Shown piece by piece: positions 1 to 5,714 of a DNA stretch of 6,406 nt (the stretch's first letter is position 1; the number at the start of each line of letters is the position of its first letter). This DNA comes from Acidobacteriota bacterium (lineage in GTDB: Bacteria; Acidobacteriota; Blastocatellia; RBC074). The notes beneath the pieces are model-generated. The model was not told the origin of the DNA. It ran no database searches and saw only the letters and a list, made by a program, of their open reading frames with translations. The DNA lies in contig JABFSD010000206.1 of the NCBI GenBank assembly GCA_013140935.1, forward strand, positions 1 through 6,406. Direction: 5' to 3'. Both the position numbers and the translations under genes were made by a program.

Positions 1-8
1 CTGAAGGG

Positions 9-90
9 CATTCGCCACAAAAAAGCACAGAATTCACAAAAGCTATCAAACAATCCTTTTTGTGGTTTTTGTGCTTTTTTGTGGTGAATG
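9..90. repeat. Long imperfect inverted repeat (hairpin element)
   Basis: The arms 9-41 and 58-90 are each 33 bases and pair along their whole length around a 16-base loop (42-57). I count 29 Watson-Crick pairs, three G-T pairs (14:85, 30:69, 34:65) and one mismatch (33:66). The arms are built from CACAAAAA/TTTTTGTG-like words, with six A pairing with six T in the middle. A first in-frame ATG (88-90) lies inside the right arm, so any gene start placed there is an artefact. It resembles the palindromic interspersed repeats of environmental genomes (inference). It could also act as a terminator for a gene to the left, but the right arm does not end in a clean T-run. Confidence 0.8.
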
Positions 91-111
91 TATTGCCGAA
101 GATTAAAGCGG

Positions 112-140
112 TTGACGGTCAAAGCTGATGCTTTTACTCT
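112..140 (+). promoter_or_regulatory. Candidate sigma-70-type promoter for the 407-aa gene
   Basis: TTGACG at 112-117 matches five of six bases of the -35 consensus. After 17 bases comes TACTCT (135-140), which matches only three of six -10 positions. The predicted transcript would carry an untranslated leader of about 80 bases before the start at 229. Spacing and -35 are good and the -10 is weak, so this is only a candidate. Confidence 0.3.
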
Positions 141-228
141 TCGCGCGTTACATCAGCAATGTTCTTTCAGGCGCTCCCCCAAGCCCGGCCCCCGAACAAT
201 CACCAATAACTCACGAGGTTCTAAAGTT

Positions 229-1452
229 ATGAAACGAATCGCCGCATTCGTGTTGTGTGTCTTGTGCGCCGCGCTGTCAGCGCGCGCTGACGAACGGGAC
301 GCCAACGCAATTTCGCAAAACATTCAAACGCGCCATCAGTTAAACGGACTTATCGTTGATCCGGTTTTCGCGTCGCCAACCAGCGAAGAAATCGTTGGTT
401 ACAGCCGCGCCGGAGATGCCGCGATTTGGACGGGACACTATCTCGCCGCTGAGAGCTTTCGCTATCAGGCGACCCGTTCACCCGAAGCGCTGGCGAATAT
501 CAAACGTTCACTCGCGGGCATTCGCCTATTGCTGGATGTGACAGGTAATGACTTGCTGGCGCGCTTTGCCATGCCGGCTTCGTGGAAATATGCCAGCAGC
601 GTGACCGAAGAAGAGCGGCGCCACTGCGTTTATTCGCGCACGCTCAACGGCGAGACGTGGCTGTGGTTTGGCAACACGTCGCGCGATCAATACAGCGGCG
701 TATTTTTCGGCCTCGGCACGGCTTACGATTTCGTAGACGATCCGCAAGTACGCACGGAAGTTCGCGCACTGGTTACGCGCCTGCTTGATTACCTGATTGA
801 TAACAACTGGTCGGTGCGTATGCCGAACGGCGACATCAGTACGACCTTTGCCGGACGCCCCGAACAGCGCCTCAACTTTTTGGCGATAGGCCGCCACGCC
901 AACGACAAGTTCGCTTCGTCTTACAACCTCGCGCGCATCTTTGCTTCCGCCACCGTAGGCAGCGCCATCGTGGTCGAAGTGCTGGAAGAACACGACTCGT
1001 ATTTCAAATTCAACTTGGCGACGATCAATTTCTTTCATCTGATTCGCACCGAAGGCAACAAGACTTATCGCGGTCGTTACCTCAACGCTTATCAAATCCT
1101 GCGCCGCACGACGGACGATCACGGCAATGCGCACTTCAACATGATTGATCGCGTGCTGCGCGGAGCCGACGCGCGCCGCGATGCCGAAACCAAAACCATA
1201 TTGAATGATTGGTTGAAACGTCCGCGCCGCGATGGCTGGCGCGATCATCGCGGCGATGCGCGCTTTCCGGCCTGCGGCGAAGACCGCGCGTGCAATCCGA
1301 TTCCCGTGACCGAACGCATTGATACTGATTTCTTATGGCAACGCAGTCCGTTTCTGTTGTGGGGCGGCGGCTACGGCAAGACGGAAAATGCGGGGATTGA
1401 TTATCTGCTGCCTTATTGGATGGCGCGCGCTTTTGGCGTCGCGGTGGATTGA
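229..1452 (+). CDS. Secreted protein of unknown function, possibly an alpha/alpha-toroid fold
   Basis: The product is 407 aa. I place the start at ATG 229, not at the in-frame ATG at 88, because GAGG (215-218) lies 10 bases upstream and because residues 1-20 then form a clean signal peptide: positive MKR, hydrophobic core, cleavage likely after ALSARA. The 88 start lies in a repeat arm and would bury that signal behind 47 low-complexity residues. The mature part is mostly helical by eye, with aromatic-rich segments such as AAIWTGHYLAAESFRY (65-80) and SRDQYSGVFFGLGTAYD (151-167), and WLWFGNTS (144-151) in between. Such helix-pair spacing with conserved W, Y, D and G recalls (alpha/alpha)6 barrels of polysaccharide-active enzymes, but I cannot assign a family or catalytic residues. 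Cysteines 349 and 355 near the C-terminus could form a disulfide. An export role is supported; enzymatic activity is speculation. The next gene starts 37 bases after the stop and is probably co-transcribed. Confidence 0.8.
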   Translation: MKRIAAFVLCVLCAALSARADERDANAISQNIQTRHQLNGLIVDPVFASPTSEEIVGYSRAGDAAIWTGHYLAAESFRYQATRSPEALANIKRSLAGIRLLLDVTGNDLLARFAMPASWKYASSVTEEERRHCVYSRTLNGETWLWFGNTSRDQYSGVFFGLGTAYDFVDDPQVRTEVRALVTRLLDYLIDNNWSVRMPNGDISTTFAGRPEQRLNFLAIGRHANDKFASSYNLARIFASATVGSAIVVEVLEEHDSYFKFNLATINFFHLIRTEGNKTYRGRYLNAYQILRRTTDDHGNAHFNMIDRVLRGADARRDAETKTILNDWLKRPRRDGWRDHRGDARFPACGEDRACNPIPVTERIDTDFLWQRSPFLLWGGGYGKTENAGIDYLLPYWMARAFGVAVD

Positions 1453-1489
1453 TGCAGTTACGATTCGTTTGGTAAGGAGCAGGCAAAGC

Positions 1490-1729
1490 ATGTCGTCATT
1501 TATTTCTTCAACCGATTACGTCATGGAACTTGAGCAAGGCGTGTTGATTTATCGCGTTTCGCCCAGCGTTCAGCAACGCCTTGCAATACTGCTGGAAAAA
1601 CAACGTAGTGAGTCGCTTATCCAAGCTGAGAAAGATGAACTTGATCGCTATGAAGAGATTGATTACGAACTCAGTTACCAAAACCGGTTATTGCGAAACG
1701 AGGAACTCTCGGCGGCAGGCAAGCTCTGA
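1490..1729 (+). CDS. Small charged helical protein, antitoxin-like (orphan)
   Basis: The product is 79 aa. ATG 1490 is chosen because AAGGAG (1474-1479) sits 10 bases upstream; the later in-frame ATG at 1523 has no ribosome site. The start lies 37 bases after the upstream stop, so the two probably form an operon ended by the hairpin at 1732-1772. From residue 24 the sequence reads as two amphipathic helices: SPSVQQRLAILLEKQRS, then an acidic stretch around AEKDELDRYEEID (47-59), then YQNRLLRNEEL. The pattern 'P/S-x-L/V-Q-x-R-L-x-x-L-L-x-x-Q ... A/E-E-x-x-E-L-D' resembles small proteins that in cyanobacterial and acidobacterial genomes often sit directly before HNH-nuclease or PIN genes and are suspected antitoxins (recalled family resemblance, not tested). 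No such partner follows here: the terminator begins 3 bases after the stop. Function is therefore unassigned. Confidence 0.7.
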   Translation: MSSFISSTDYVMELEQGVLIYRVSPSVQQRLAILLEKQRSESLIQAEKDELDRYEEIDYELSYQNRLLRNEELSAAGKL

Positions 1730-1731
1730 CG

Positions 1732-1778
1732 AGCGGATGTAGAACAAGATGTCATCTTGTTCTACATCCGCTTTGTTT
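1732..1778 (+). terminator. Strong rho-independent terminator, 20-bp perfect stem
   Basis: Arms 1732-1751 and 1753-1772 are perfect 20-base complements around a single central T (1752); the real loop would open to a few bases. TTTGTTT follows at 1772-1778. It begins 3 bases after the stop of the 79-aa gene. The stem is unusually long and perfect for a terminator, so it may also stop transcription arriving from the right. Confidence 0.85.
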
Positions 1779-1794
1779 AATTGACGCAAGGTTG

Positions 1795-1917
1795 CATTCA
1801 CTCAAGCCATCAGAATCTTTTCACCCACCTGCACGCGAATCAGGTCGAGCCATTCCAGCAAATCATGAAAGACTTCGGCGCGGTTGTTTCGTTGAAGACT
1901 TGGTGGCGCGCGTCAGG
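1795..1917 (-). pseudogene. Truncated, frameshifted 3' end of a lipase gene (duplicate of 4748-4871)
   Basis: This stretch matches 4748-4871 with five substitutions and one missing base, about 95% identity. The match covers the lipase stop codon (here 1802-1804, minus strand) and codons corresponding to residues 282-319, including the catalytic-His codon. A short match ACGCAA (1784-1789 and 4737-4742) extends it past the stop. One G is missing near 1885 relative to the intact copy, which breaks the frame, and no start or upstream lipase sequence is present, so it is a remnant. In the lipase frame, four of five substitutions are third-position and silent (Gly, Val, His, Pro codons); one changes the Glu after the catalytic His to Gln. 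Plus-strand open frames across this stretch are antisense shadows. Confidence 0.9.
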
Positions 1918-1952
1918 GGAAATCATTTACGGCGTGCAATTGGACAGATTGC

Positions 1953-1962
1953 ATGCGCGCAT
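1953..1962. promoter_or_regulatory. 10-bp perfect palindrome abutting the candidate -35 box
   Basis: ATGCGCGCAT is self-complementary and its last base is the first T of the candidate -35 box at 1962-1967. A shorter inverted pair, GCAAT/ATTGC (1936-1940 and 1948-1952), lies just before it. The position suits an operator, but palindromes this short also arise by chance in GC-rich DNA. Confidence 0.25.
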
Positions 1963-1990
1963 TGACTCAAGTAATAAGCCTGCCTAAGAT
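1962..1990 (+). promoter_or_regulatory. Candidate sigma-70-type promoter for the cassette
   Basis: TTGACT (1962-1967, five of six consensus bases) is followed after exactly 17 bases by TAAGAT (1985-1990, four of six). It lies 45 bases inside the cassette from the end of the lipase remnant and about 85 bases before the sigma-like gene's preferred start. There is no terminator between it and the three cassette genes, so it could drive all of them. Confidence 0.45.
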
Positions 1991-2074
1991 GCCCGCGCTG
2001 TGAGGTCGCAGTTACTCTCCCGCTGTGACTTTATTTATCTACCGAACGCCGCAACATTTGGAGCCAGTAAACCT

Positions 2075-2623
2075 ATGTCCGCTGCCAATGGTCAACCGAC
2101 GGAACCTGTCCCCGTCGAAAAACTCTTTGAACAAGCTGTGTCGCATTTACCTGGCATCATCCGCCGTGCCTTTCGTCGTTGTCATCATCACGCAAGCTCG
2201 GATGACGTTGAGCGGTGCTGGCTTCGGCTAATGATGCTGTTGTGGGACGAAGGTGAGTACAAGCCTTTGCGCACTTTCAGAGAGGAAGCGCAACTGCCAA
2301 CCTACCTGTTCCCGATTGCCTATCACGAGGTCATTCGTTTCTTGGTCGAAGCGGGACGAAATGTACCGCTTGAAAACCTGCCGCCCGCAATGATTGAACA
2401 AGCACCGCAACAGTATGAATCTGTGCTGTGGGGCGAGCGGTTGCGGAAGCTGGATGAGGCCGTAACCAAAAGCTTGACGGAACATGACCAGAAGCTGCTG
2501 GCCTTGATGCGAGAGGGGAAGAAGACGGCAGAGATTGCGCAGGAGTTGGGGATTGTGAACGGAACGGCTTCCGTGGAAAAGAGCTTGTTGCTGAAAAAGT
2601 TGCAAGGACTGATGGAAGATTGA
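2075..2623 (+). CDS. Sigma-70-family (ECF-like) RNA polymerase sigma factor
   Basis: The product is 182 aa from ATG 2075, which has GGAG at 2060-2063. An in-frame GTG at 2000 would add 25 residues but they look like untranslated leader. Residues about 23-91 fit sigma region 2: a helix GIIRRAFRRC, then DDVERCWLRLMMLLWDEGE (core-binding helix style), LRTFREEAQLPTYLFPIAYHEVIRFL matching the usual 'FRGESSLKTWLYRIARN' stretch. Residues about 125-178 fit region 4: LTEHDQKLLALMREGKKTAEIAQELG, then a recognition-helix region ending KSLLLKKLQ. There is no region 1 or 3, as in ECF sigmas, and the length is typical. The match is divergent: region 2 lacks the usual acidic QE/E spacing and the recognition helix is poor in basic residues. 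No membrane anti-sigma gene follows; the next two genes encode exported proteins and may be its targets (inference from order only). The final codons carry a run of eight A (2623-2630). Confidence 0.75.
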   Translation: MSAANGQPTEPVPVEKLFEQAVSHLPGIIRRAFRRCHHHASSDDVERCWLRLMMLLWDEGEYKPLRTFREEAQLPTYLFPIAYHEVIRFLVEAGRNVPLENLPPAMIEQAPQQYESVLWGERLRKLDEAVTKSLTEHDQKLLALMREGKKTAEIAQELGIVNGTASVEKSLLLKKLQGLMED

Positions 2624-2750
2624 AAAAAAAGTTGCAGAGAGACTATAAGGTTCTGGGTTGAGATGCCTCTATAGGGTTGAATGGAAAATGATGAATTGTC
2701 TTGCTAACCAAAGCACAAAGCTGTGTGCAAATTTTAAGGAGATTAACAAA

Positions 2751-3494
2751 ATGAAGCGGCTGACTTTCACGATGTTTATTGGGACAATAGCTTTTATTTT
2801 AACCGCCACCATCGTTCGTTCACGTGGGCAACAACAAATGGAGCCGTACCTTGGGGCTAATGGATGGACGCTCAAACGAAATATCATTCTCACTCCTACC
2901 GGCGGTGAGCCACGTATAATAGGGCGTGATGAGGCTTATTTCAGTGCAGATGGCCGTCGTAGAAAAAATCTATTCATAAGCGAAGCCGGCGGTGCAGAAA
3001 CGTGCAAGAAAGTAGATGTATGGGATCCCGGGTTGGGTGCCTTCCATGAGGATTCAACTAAGAAACAGCTTGTTTACGTAGCTGCTTATGAAAGCTTTGG
3101 CGGGGAGATTGATATTAACAACGTACAACAGAACCCTGAGTATGTAAGAGATGAGGAAATACTCGGCTATAAGTGCGCGTTAATGCGCTCCGTCCTTTCT
3201 GATGGAACTATAATTGAATCGTATAATGCATATAATTTCGCTACCTTTCCGCTAAAAATAGTGTCTCAGAATAAAGAAAGAATACAGGTTTGGGAGCCAA
3301 CCATAATTGATGTTGGTGAAGTTCCAAATTCAGCGCTTAATTATCATGCTGAGTGGTCTGTCGATTTCACTAAGTATGAAGAAGATATTCAGCGCATGCA
3401 GGCTGAAGGTTCCGATGATTCACGTTACGCAAATCAAGTCGAAAAAATGCGCCGTAATCTTGAGCAGGCCAAACAACGACTAAGAAAACACTGA
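2751..3494 (+). CDS. Exported protein of unknown function with C-terminal coiled coil
   Basis: The product is 247 aa. ATG 2751 is chosen over an upstream in-frame ATG at 2658 because AAGGAG (2736-2741) lies 9 bases before it and because it starts a signal sequence: MKR, hydrophobic core 4-22, then RSRGQQQ. Cleavage near residue 26 is plausible; a retained N-terminal anchor is the alternative. There is no lipobox. The segment EEILGYKCALMRSVLSDGTI (135-154) followed by a 'YNAYNFATFPLK' stretch resembles the 'GYKTY...DGS.TE.WYAPELG.PLK' pattern of envelope proteins in the DUF4412/LolA-like group, so a beta-rich lipoprotein-carrier-like fold is possible but unproven. Residues 206-247 (FTKYEEDIQRMQ... 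and QVEKMRRNLEQAKQRLRKH) are charged and heptad-like, suggesting a short coiled coil. Only two cysteines (85, 142) are present. The gene is AT-rich compared with the flanks and lies between the sigma-like gene and the Cys-rich gene on the same strand. Confidence 0.75.
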   Translation: MKRLTFTMFIGTIAFILTATIVRSRGQQQMEPYLGANGWTLKRNIILTPTGGEPRIIGRDEAYFSADGRRRKNLFISEAGGAETCKKVDVWDPGLGAFHEDSTKKQLVYVAAYESFGGEIDINNVQQNPEYVRDEEILGYKCALMRSVLSDGTIIESYNAYNFATFPLKIVSQNKERIQVWEPTIIDVGEVPNSALNYHAEWSVDFTKYEEDIQRMQAEGSDDSRYANQVEKMRRNLEQAKQRLRKH

Positions 3495-3595
3495 TCTTCT
3501 ACTTAACTTAGTTTACAGCGAATTTCGGTTGAGTGAGTAGGTGGCGACTCAACGGTGTTTTACATCTTCTACAAACCAGAAAGGACAGGTATAGT

Positions 3596-4612
3596 ATGAG
3601 AAGCATTTTCCTTACCCACAAATGGCGGCTGGCTATTAGCGACTTTCTTGTGGTTTTATGGTCAATCGCCTTAGGAGCATTGATATTTACCCCAAAATCT
3701 GAGGCATCTTGTGATGAGTATGGTATTTGCGGTTACGGTGCTTGCTACATTGATGTTAATTGGGAGACTTCATCAGATTGCGGTACAAGTGGTGGCGGCC
3801 CGGCGTGTTGTAATAGCTCAGTTTGTTGTGAAATAAAAACCTTCCGTTGCGAAAACAGCCCCACTGGATGTAATAACTGCATCCCTTCGTGTTGGGGATC
3901 TACAATATACAGAAAATCTTGTAGTTCCAGTGCTTGTAGTGGTGGTGGTGGTGGTGGTTGCGCAACTTGTTCCTCACAGGCAGATTGCGATTCCCCGAAT
4001 TGCCCCATCGGTATGGGTTATTGGTGTGATACTGGTATGAATGGCGGATATTGCATGGCTGCGTCTCCTATTGTGATTGATATAGCGGGAGACGGATTTA
4101 ATCTCACCAGTGGTGCTGGCGGTGTGTCATTCGATTTGAGGGCATCTGGCGTTCCTATTTTTATTGCCTGGACAGCGGCTAATTCCGATGATGCATGGCT
4201 GGTCTTAGATCGTAACAGCAATGGGTTGATTGATAGCGGTGCCGAACTGTTTGGGAATGTCACGCCGCAACCAATACCTCCCACAGGAACGTTGAAAAAC
4301 GGGTTCCTGGCTTTGGCTGAATACGATAAACCAGCCAATGGCGGGAATAACGACGGGCAAGTTGATAACCGGGATTCAATTTTCGCATCGTTGCGGCTCT
4401 GGCAAGACACGAATCACAATGGTGTCTCAGAATTCAACGAACTGCATACACTTACTGAGCTTGATGTTGTAGTGCTGGAGTTGGATTACAAAATGTCGAA
4501 AAAGACAGACCAGCACGGAAATCAATTCCGGTACCGTGCCAAGATTAAAGATGCTCAGGGTGCAAAAGTTGGGCGCTGGGCGTGGGACGTTTTCCCTGTA
4601 AGACAACCATAG
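3596..4612 (+). CDS. Secreted Cys-rich protein with EF-hand-like calcium-binding half
   Basis: The product is 338 aa. ATG 3596 has AAAGGA (3580-3585) in front; an in-frame GTG at 3533 lacks support. Residues 1-38 give a long signal peptide (basic start, hydrophobic 17-31, likely cut after SEA or SEAS). The first half (39-153) holds 20 cysteines, including CC pairs at 71-72 and 77-78 and a Gly6 run (116-121), which suggests a disulfide-knotted module. From [16 protein letters not shown] (156-171) the second half has no cysteine and carries Asp/Asn-Gly loops: D205-N207-N209-G210-D213 before ELFG, N252-D253-G254-D257-D260, and a canonical 12-residue EF-hand-like loop D271-N273-N275-G276 to E282. 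The order [46 protein letters not shown] is familiar from acidobacterial secreted proteins and from RTX-type calcium-binding proteins. It ends [20 protein letters not shown]. Calcium binding outside the membrane is inferred; the biological target is unknown. Confidence 0.85.
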   Translation: MRSIFLTHKWRLAISDFLVVLWSIALGALIFTPKSEASCDEYGICGYGACYIDVNWETSSDCGTSGGGPACCNSSVCCEIKTFRCENSPTGCNNCIPSCWGSTIYRKSCSSSACSGGGGGGCATCSSQADCDSPNCPIGMGYWCDTGMNGGYCMAASPIVIDIAGDGFNLTSGAGGVSFDLRASGVPIFIAWTAANSDDAWLVLDRNSNGLIDSGAELFGNVTPQPIPPTGTLKNGFLALAEYDKPANGGNNDGQVDNRDSIFASLRLWQDTNHNGVSEFNELHTLTELDVVVLELDYKMSKKTDQHGNQFRYRAKIKDAQGAKVGRWAWDVFPVRQP

Positions 4613-4642
4613 CCTTTTTGTGTGAGGGGCTACCGTGACAAA

Positions 4643-4683
4643 GAAAGCAGCGTACCTGACCAAGTTAGGTACGCTGCTTTTTT
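4643..4683 (+). terminator. Rho-independent terminator, probably bidirectional
   Basis: A 12-bp perfect stem pairs 4646-4657 with 4667-4678, extended outward by A-T pairs (4644-4645 with 4679-4680) and inward by a G-T and an A-T pair. The loop is CCAAG (4660-4664). Six T follow at 4678-4683. It stands 30 bases after the stop of the Cys-rich gene. Read on the other strand it is followed by TTTCTTT, so it can also end the converging lipase operon, whose stop is at 4755. Confidence 0.9.
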
Positions 4684-4747
4684 ATCTGATAAGTTCCATC
4701 GCAAGGGCTTTGCACCCAAGCTGTCCTTGGCTCTTTACGCAAAAGTT

Positions 4748-4871
4748 CATTCACTCAAGCCATCAGAATCTTTTCGCCGACCTGCACGCGAATCAGGTCG
4801 AGCCATTCCAGCAAATCGTGAAAGACTTCGGCGCGGTTGGTTTCGTTGAAGACTTCGTGGCGCGCGTCGGG
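4748..4871. repeat. Right copy of the 124-base direct repeat (lipase 3' end)
   Basis: This is the intact counterpart of 1795-1917, in the same orientation, offset by 2953 bases (2954 after the one-base gap). The two copies bracket the cassette. Recombination between them would delete about 2.95 kb and leave the lipase gene intact next to the terminator at 1732-1772. Confidence 0.9.
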
Positions 4872-5714
4872 ATAGAGGCGATGGCGGATGCTGCGGATGC
4901 CGACTTTGCGGTAAGTCTCGACCAGCAATTCGAGGCCGCGTCCGAAAGCGTTGACCGGGTCGCGGTGTCCGCCGAAAAGATAGAGCGGCAAGTCGCGGCG
5001 GATGCGCGCGTGATTGGCTGGGTCGTGCAACGCAGGCAAGCCCGTGAGCATGTCTACCCACGATTGCGTCGTAGCGATAAAGCCGCACTTGGGATCATTC
5101 ACGTAACGCGCAACCTCAGTGGCTTCGCGTGAAAGCCAATCAAACGGCGTCGTCGCGTTGGGAAAGTGTTTGTTATATCCGCCGAACGAAAGCTGATTGA
5201 TGAGACGGCTGCGTCCGCGCGCGCCGAGTCTAAAGCGTTCAAATTTGGCGATGGTTTTGCCGATACCAACCATCGGATCGAGCTTGCCGTTGGGGCCTGA
5301 CATGGCTACGGCGTCAAAAAGATCGGGTTGTTCATAAACCAGTCTCTGAGCCAGCAACGCGCCCATGCTGTGGCCGAGCAGGATGATGGGCAGCCCTTCG
5401 TAAGCCTGTTTTTCTTCGATGCACATTTGCGCGAGGTCTTGCGCGAGCAGGTTCCATCCATCGGCGTCGGCGAAATGTCCGAGGTCTTCGGCTTTCAAGG
5501 CCGACTGACCGTGGCCGCGTTGGTCGTTGCAATACACCGCGTATCCATGTTCGGTTAGCCATTCCGCCAGTTTGACGTAACGCCCCCCGTGTTCCGACAA
5601 ACCGTGCGCGATATGGACTACGGCTTTGGTTTCGTCTGGATTGTCTGGCAGCCAGCGATAGACGAATAGCGGCGTCCAGTCTGCGGCTGTGAATGTGAAA
5701 TGATCCGCCCTCAT
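4755..5714 (-). CDS. Alpha/beta-hydrolase, lysophospholipase / monoacylglycerol lipase type
   Basis: The product is 319 aa, the usual size for the Hydrolase_4 (PldB/monoglyceride lipase) family. The start is ATG 5714-5712, giving MRADHFTF; a longer frame to 5879 only runs back over the upstream gene. Motifs in order: HIAHGLSEHGGRY (34-46, oxyanion-hole HG), CNDQRGHGQS (62-71), GHSMG (114-118, nucleophile Ser116), SGPNGKLD (139-146), a lid-like stretch 147-190, GGHRDPVNAFG (248-258, acid Asp252) and YPDARHEVFNE (281-291, base His286). Ser-Asp-His are all present, so it should be active. There is no signal peptide, so it is probably cytoplasmic or membrane-associated. It hydrolyses ester bonds of monoacylglycerols or lysophospholipids (family knowledge; exact substrate unknown). 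ATG overlaps the upstream TGA as ATGA, with AGGAG (5733-5729) 14 bases before the start, indicating coupled translation. Its last 38 codons are duplicated at 1795-1917. Confidence 0.92.
   Translation of the reverse strand: MRADHFTFTAADWTPLFVYRWLPDNPDETKAVVHIAHGLSEHGGRYVKLAEWLTEHGYAVYCNDQRGHGQSALKAEDLGHFADADGWNLLAQDLAQMCIEEKQAYEGLPIILLGHSMGALLAQRLVYEQPDLFDAVAMSGPNGKLDPMVGIGKTIAKFERFRLGARGRSRLINQLSFGGYNKHFPNATTPFDWLSREATEVARYVNDPKCGFIATTQSWVDMLTGLPALHDPANHARIRRDLPLYLFGGHRDPVNAFGRGLELLVETYRKVGIRSIRHRLYPDARHEVFNETNRAEVFHDLLEWLDLIRVQVGEKILMA

Noticed and set aside
88..228. N-terminal extension of the first gene from ATG 88
   Set aside because: The ATG lies in the inverted repeat, and the extension would place 47 residues before a normal signal peptide that has its own ribosome site.
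526..1248. 240-aa open frame on the minus strand opposite the 407-aa gene
   Set aside because: It is antisense to a gene with a signal peptide and ribosome site, its composition is typical of a GC-rich shadow frame, and it has no recognisable motif or ribosome site.
1781..1987. 68-aa plus-strand open frame
   Set aside because: It reads antisense through the lipase remnant; the similarity to a frame at 4635-5132 only reflects the shared repeat, not a protein family.
3528..3553. 7-bp stem GTTGAGT/ACTCAAC with a 12-base loop before the Cys-rich gene
   Set aside because: Too short, with a large loop and no T-run; it does not qualify as a terminator or a supported operator.
1918..4747. Insertion sequence or integrative element with its own recombinase
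   Set aside because: None of the three cassette proteins resembles a transposase or integrase, and no terminal inverted repeats were seen at the cassette edges.
4635..5132. 165-aa plus-strand open frame over the terminator and lipase
   Set aside because: It starts inside the terminator region and runs antisense through the lipase, whose catalytic triad and coupled start make the minus strand the coding one.
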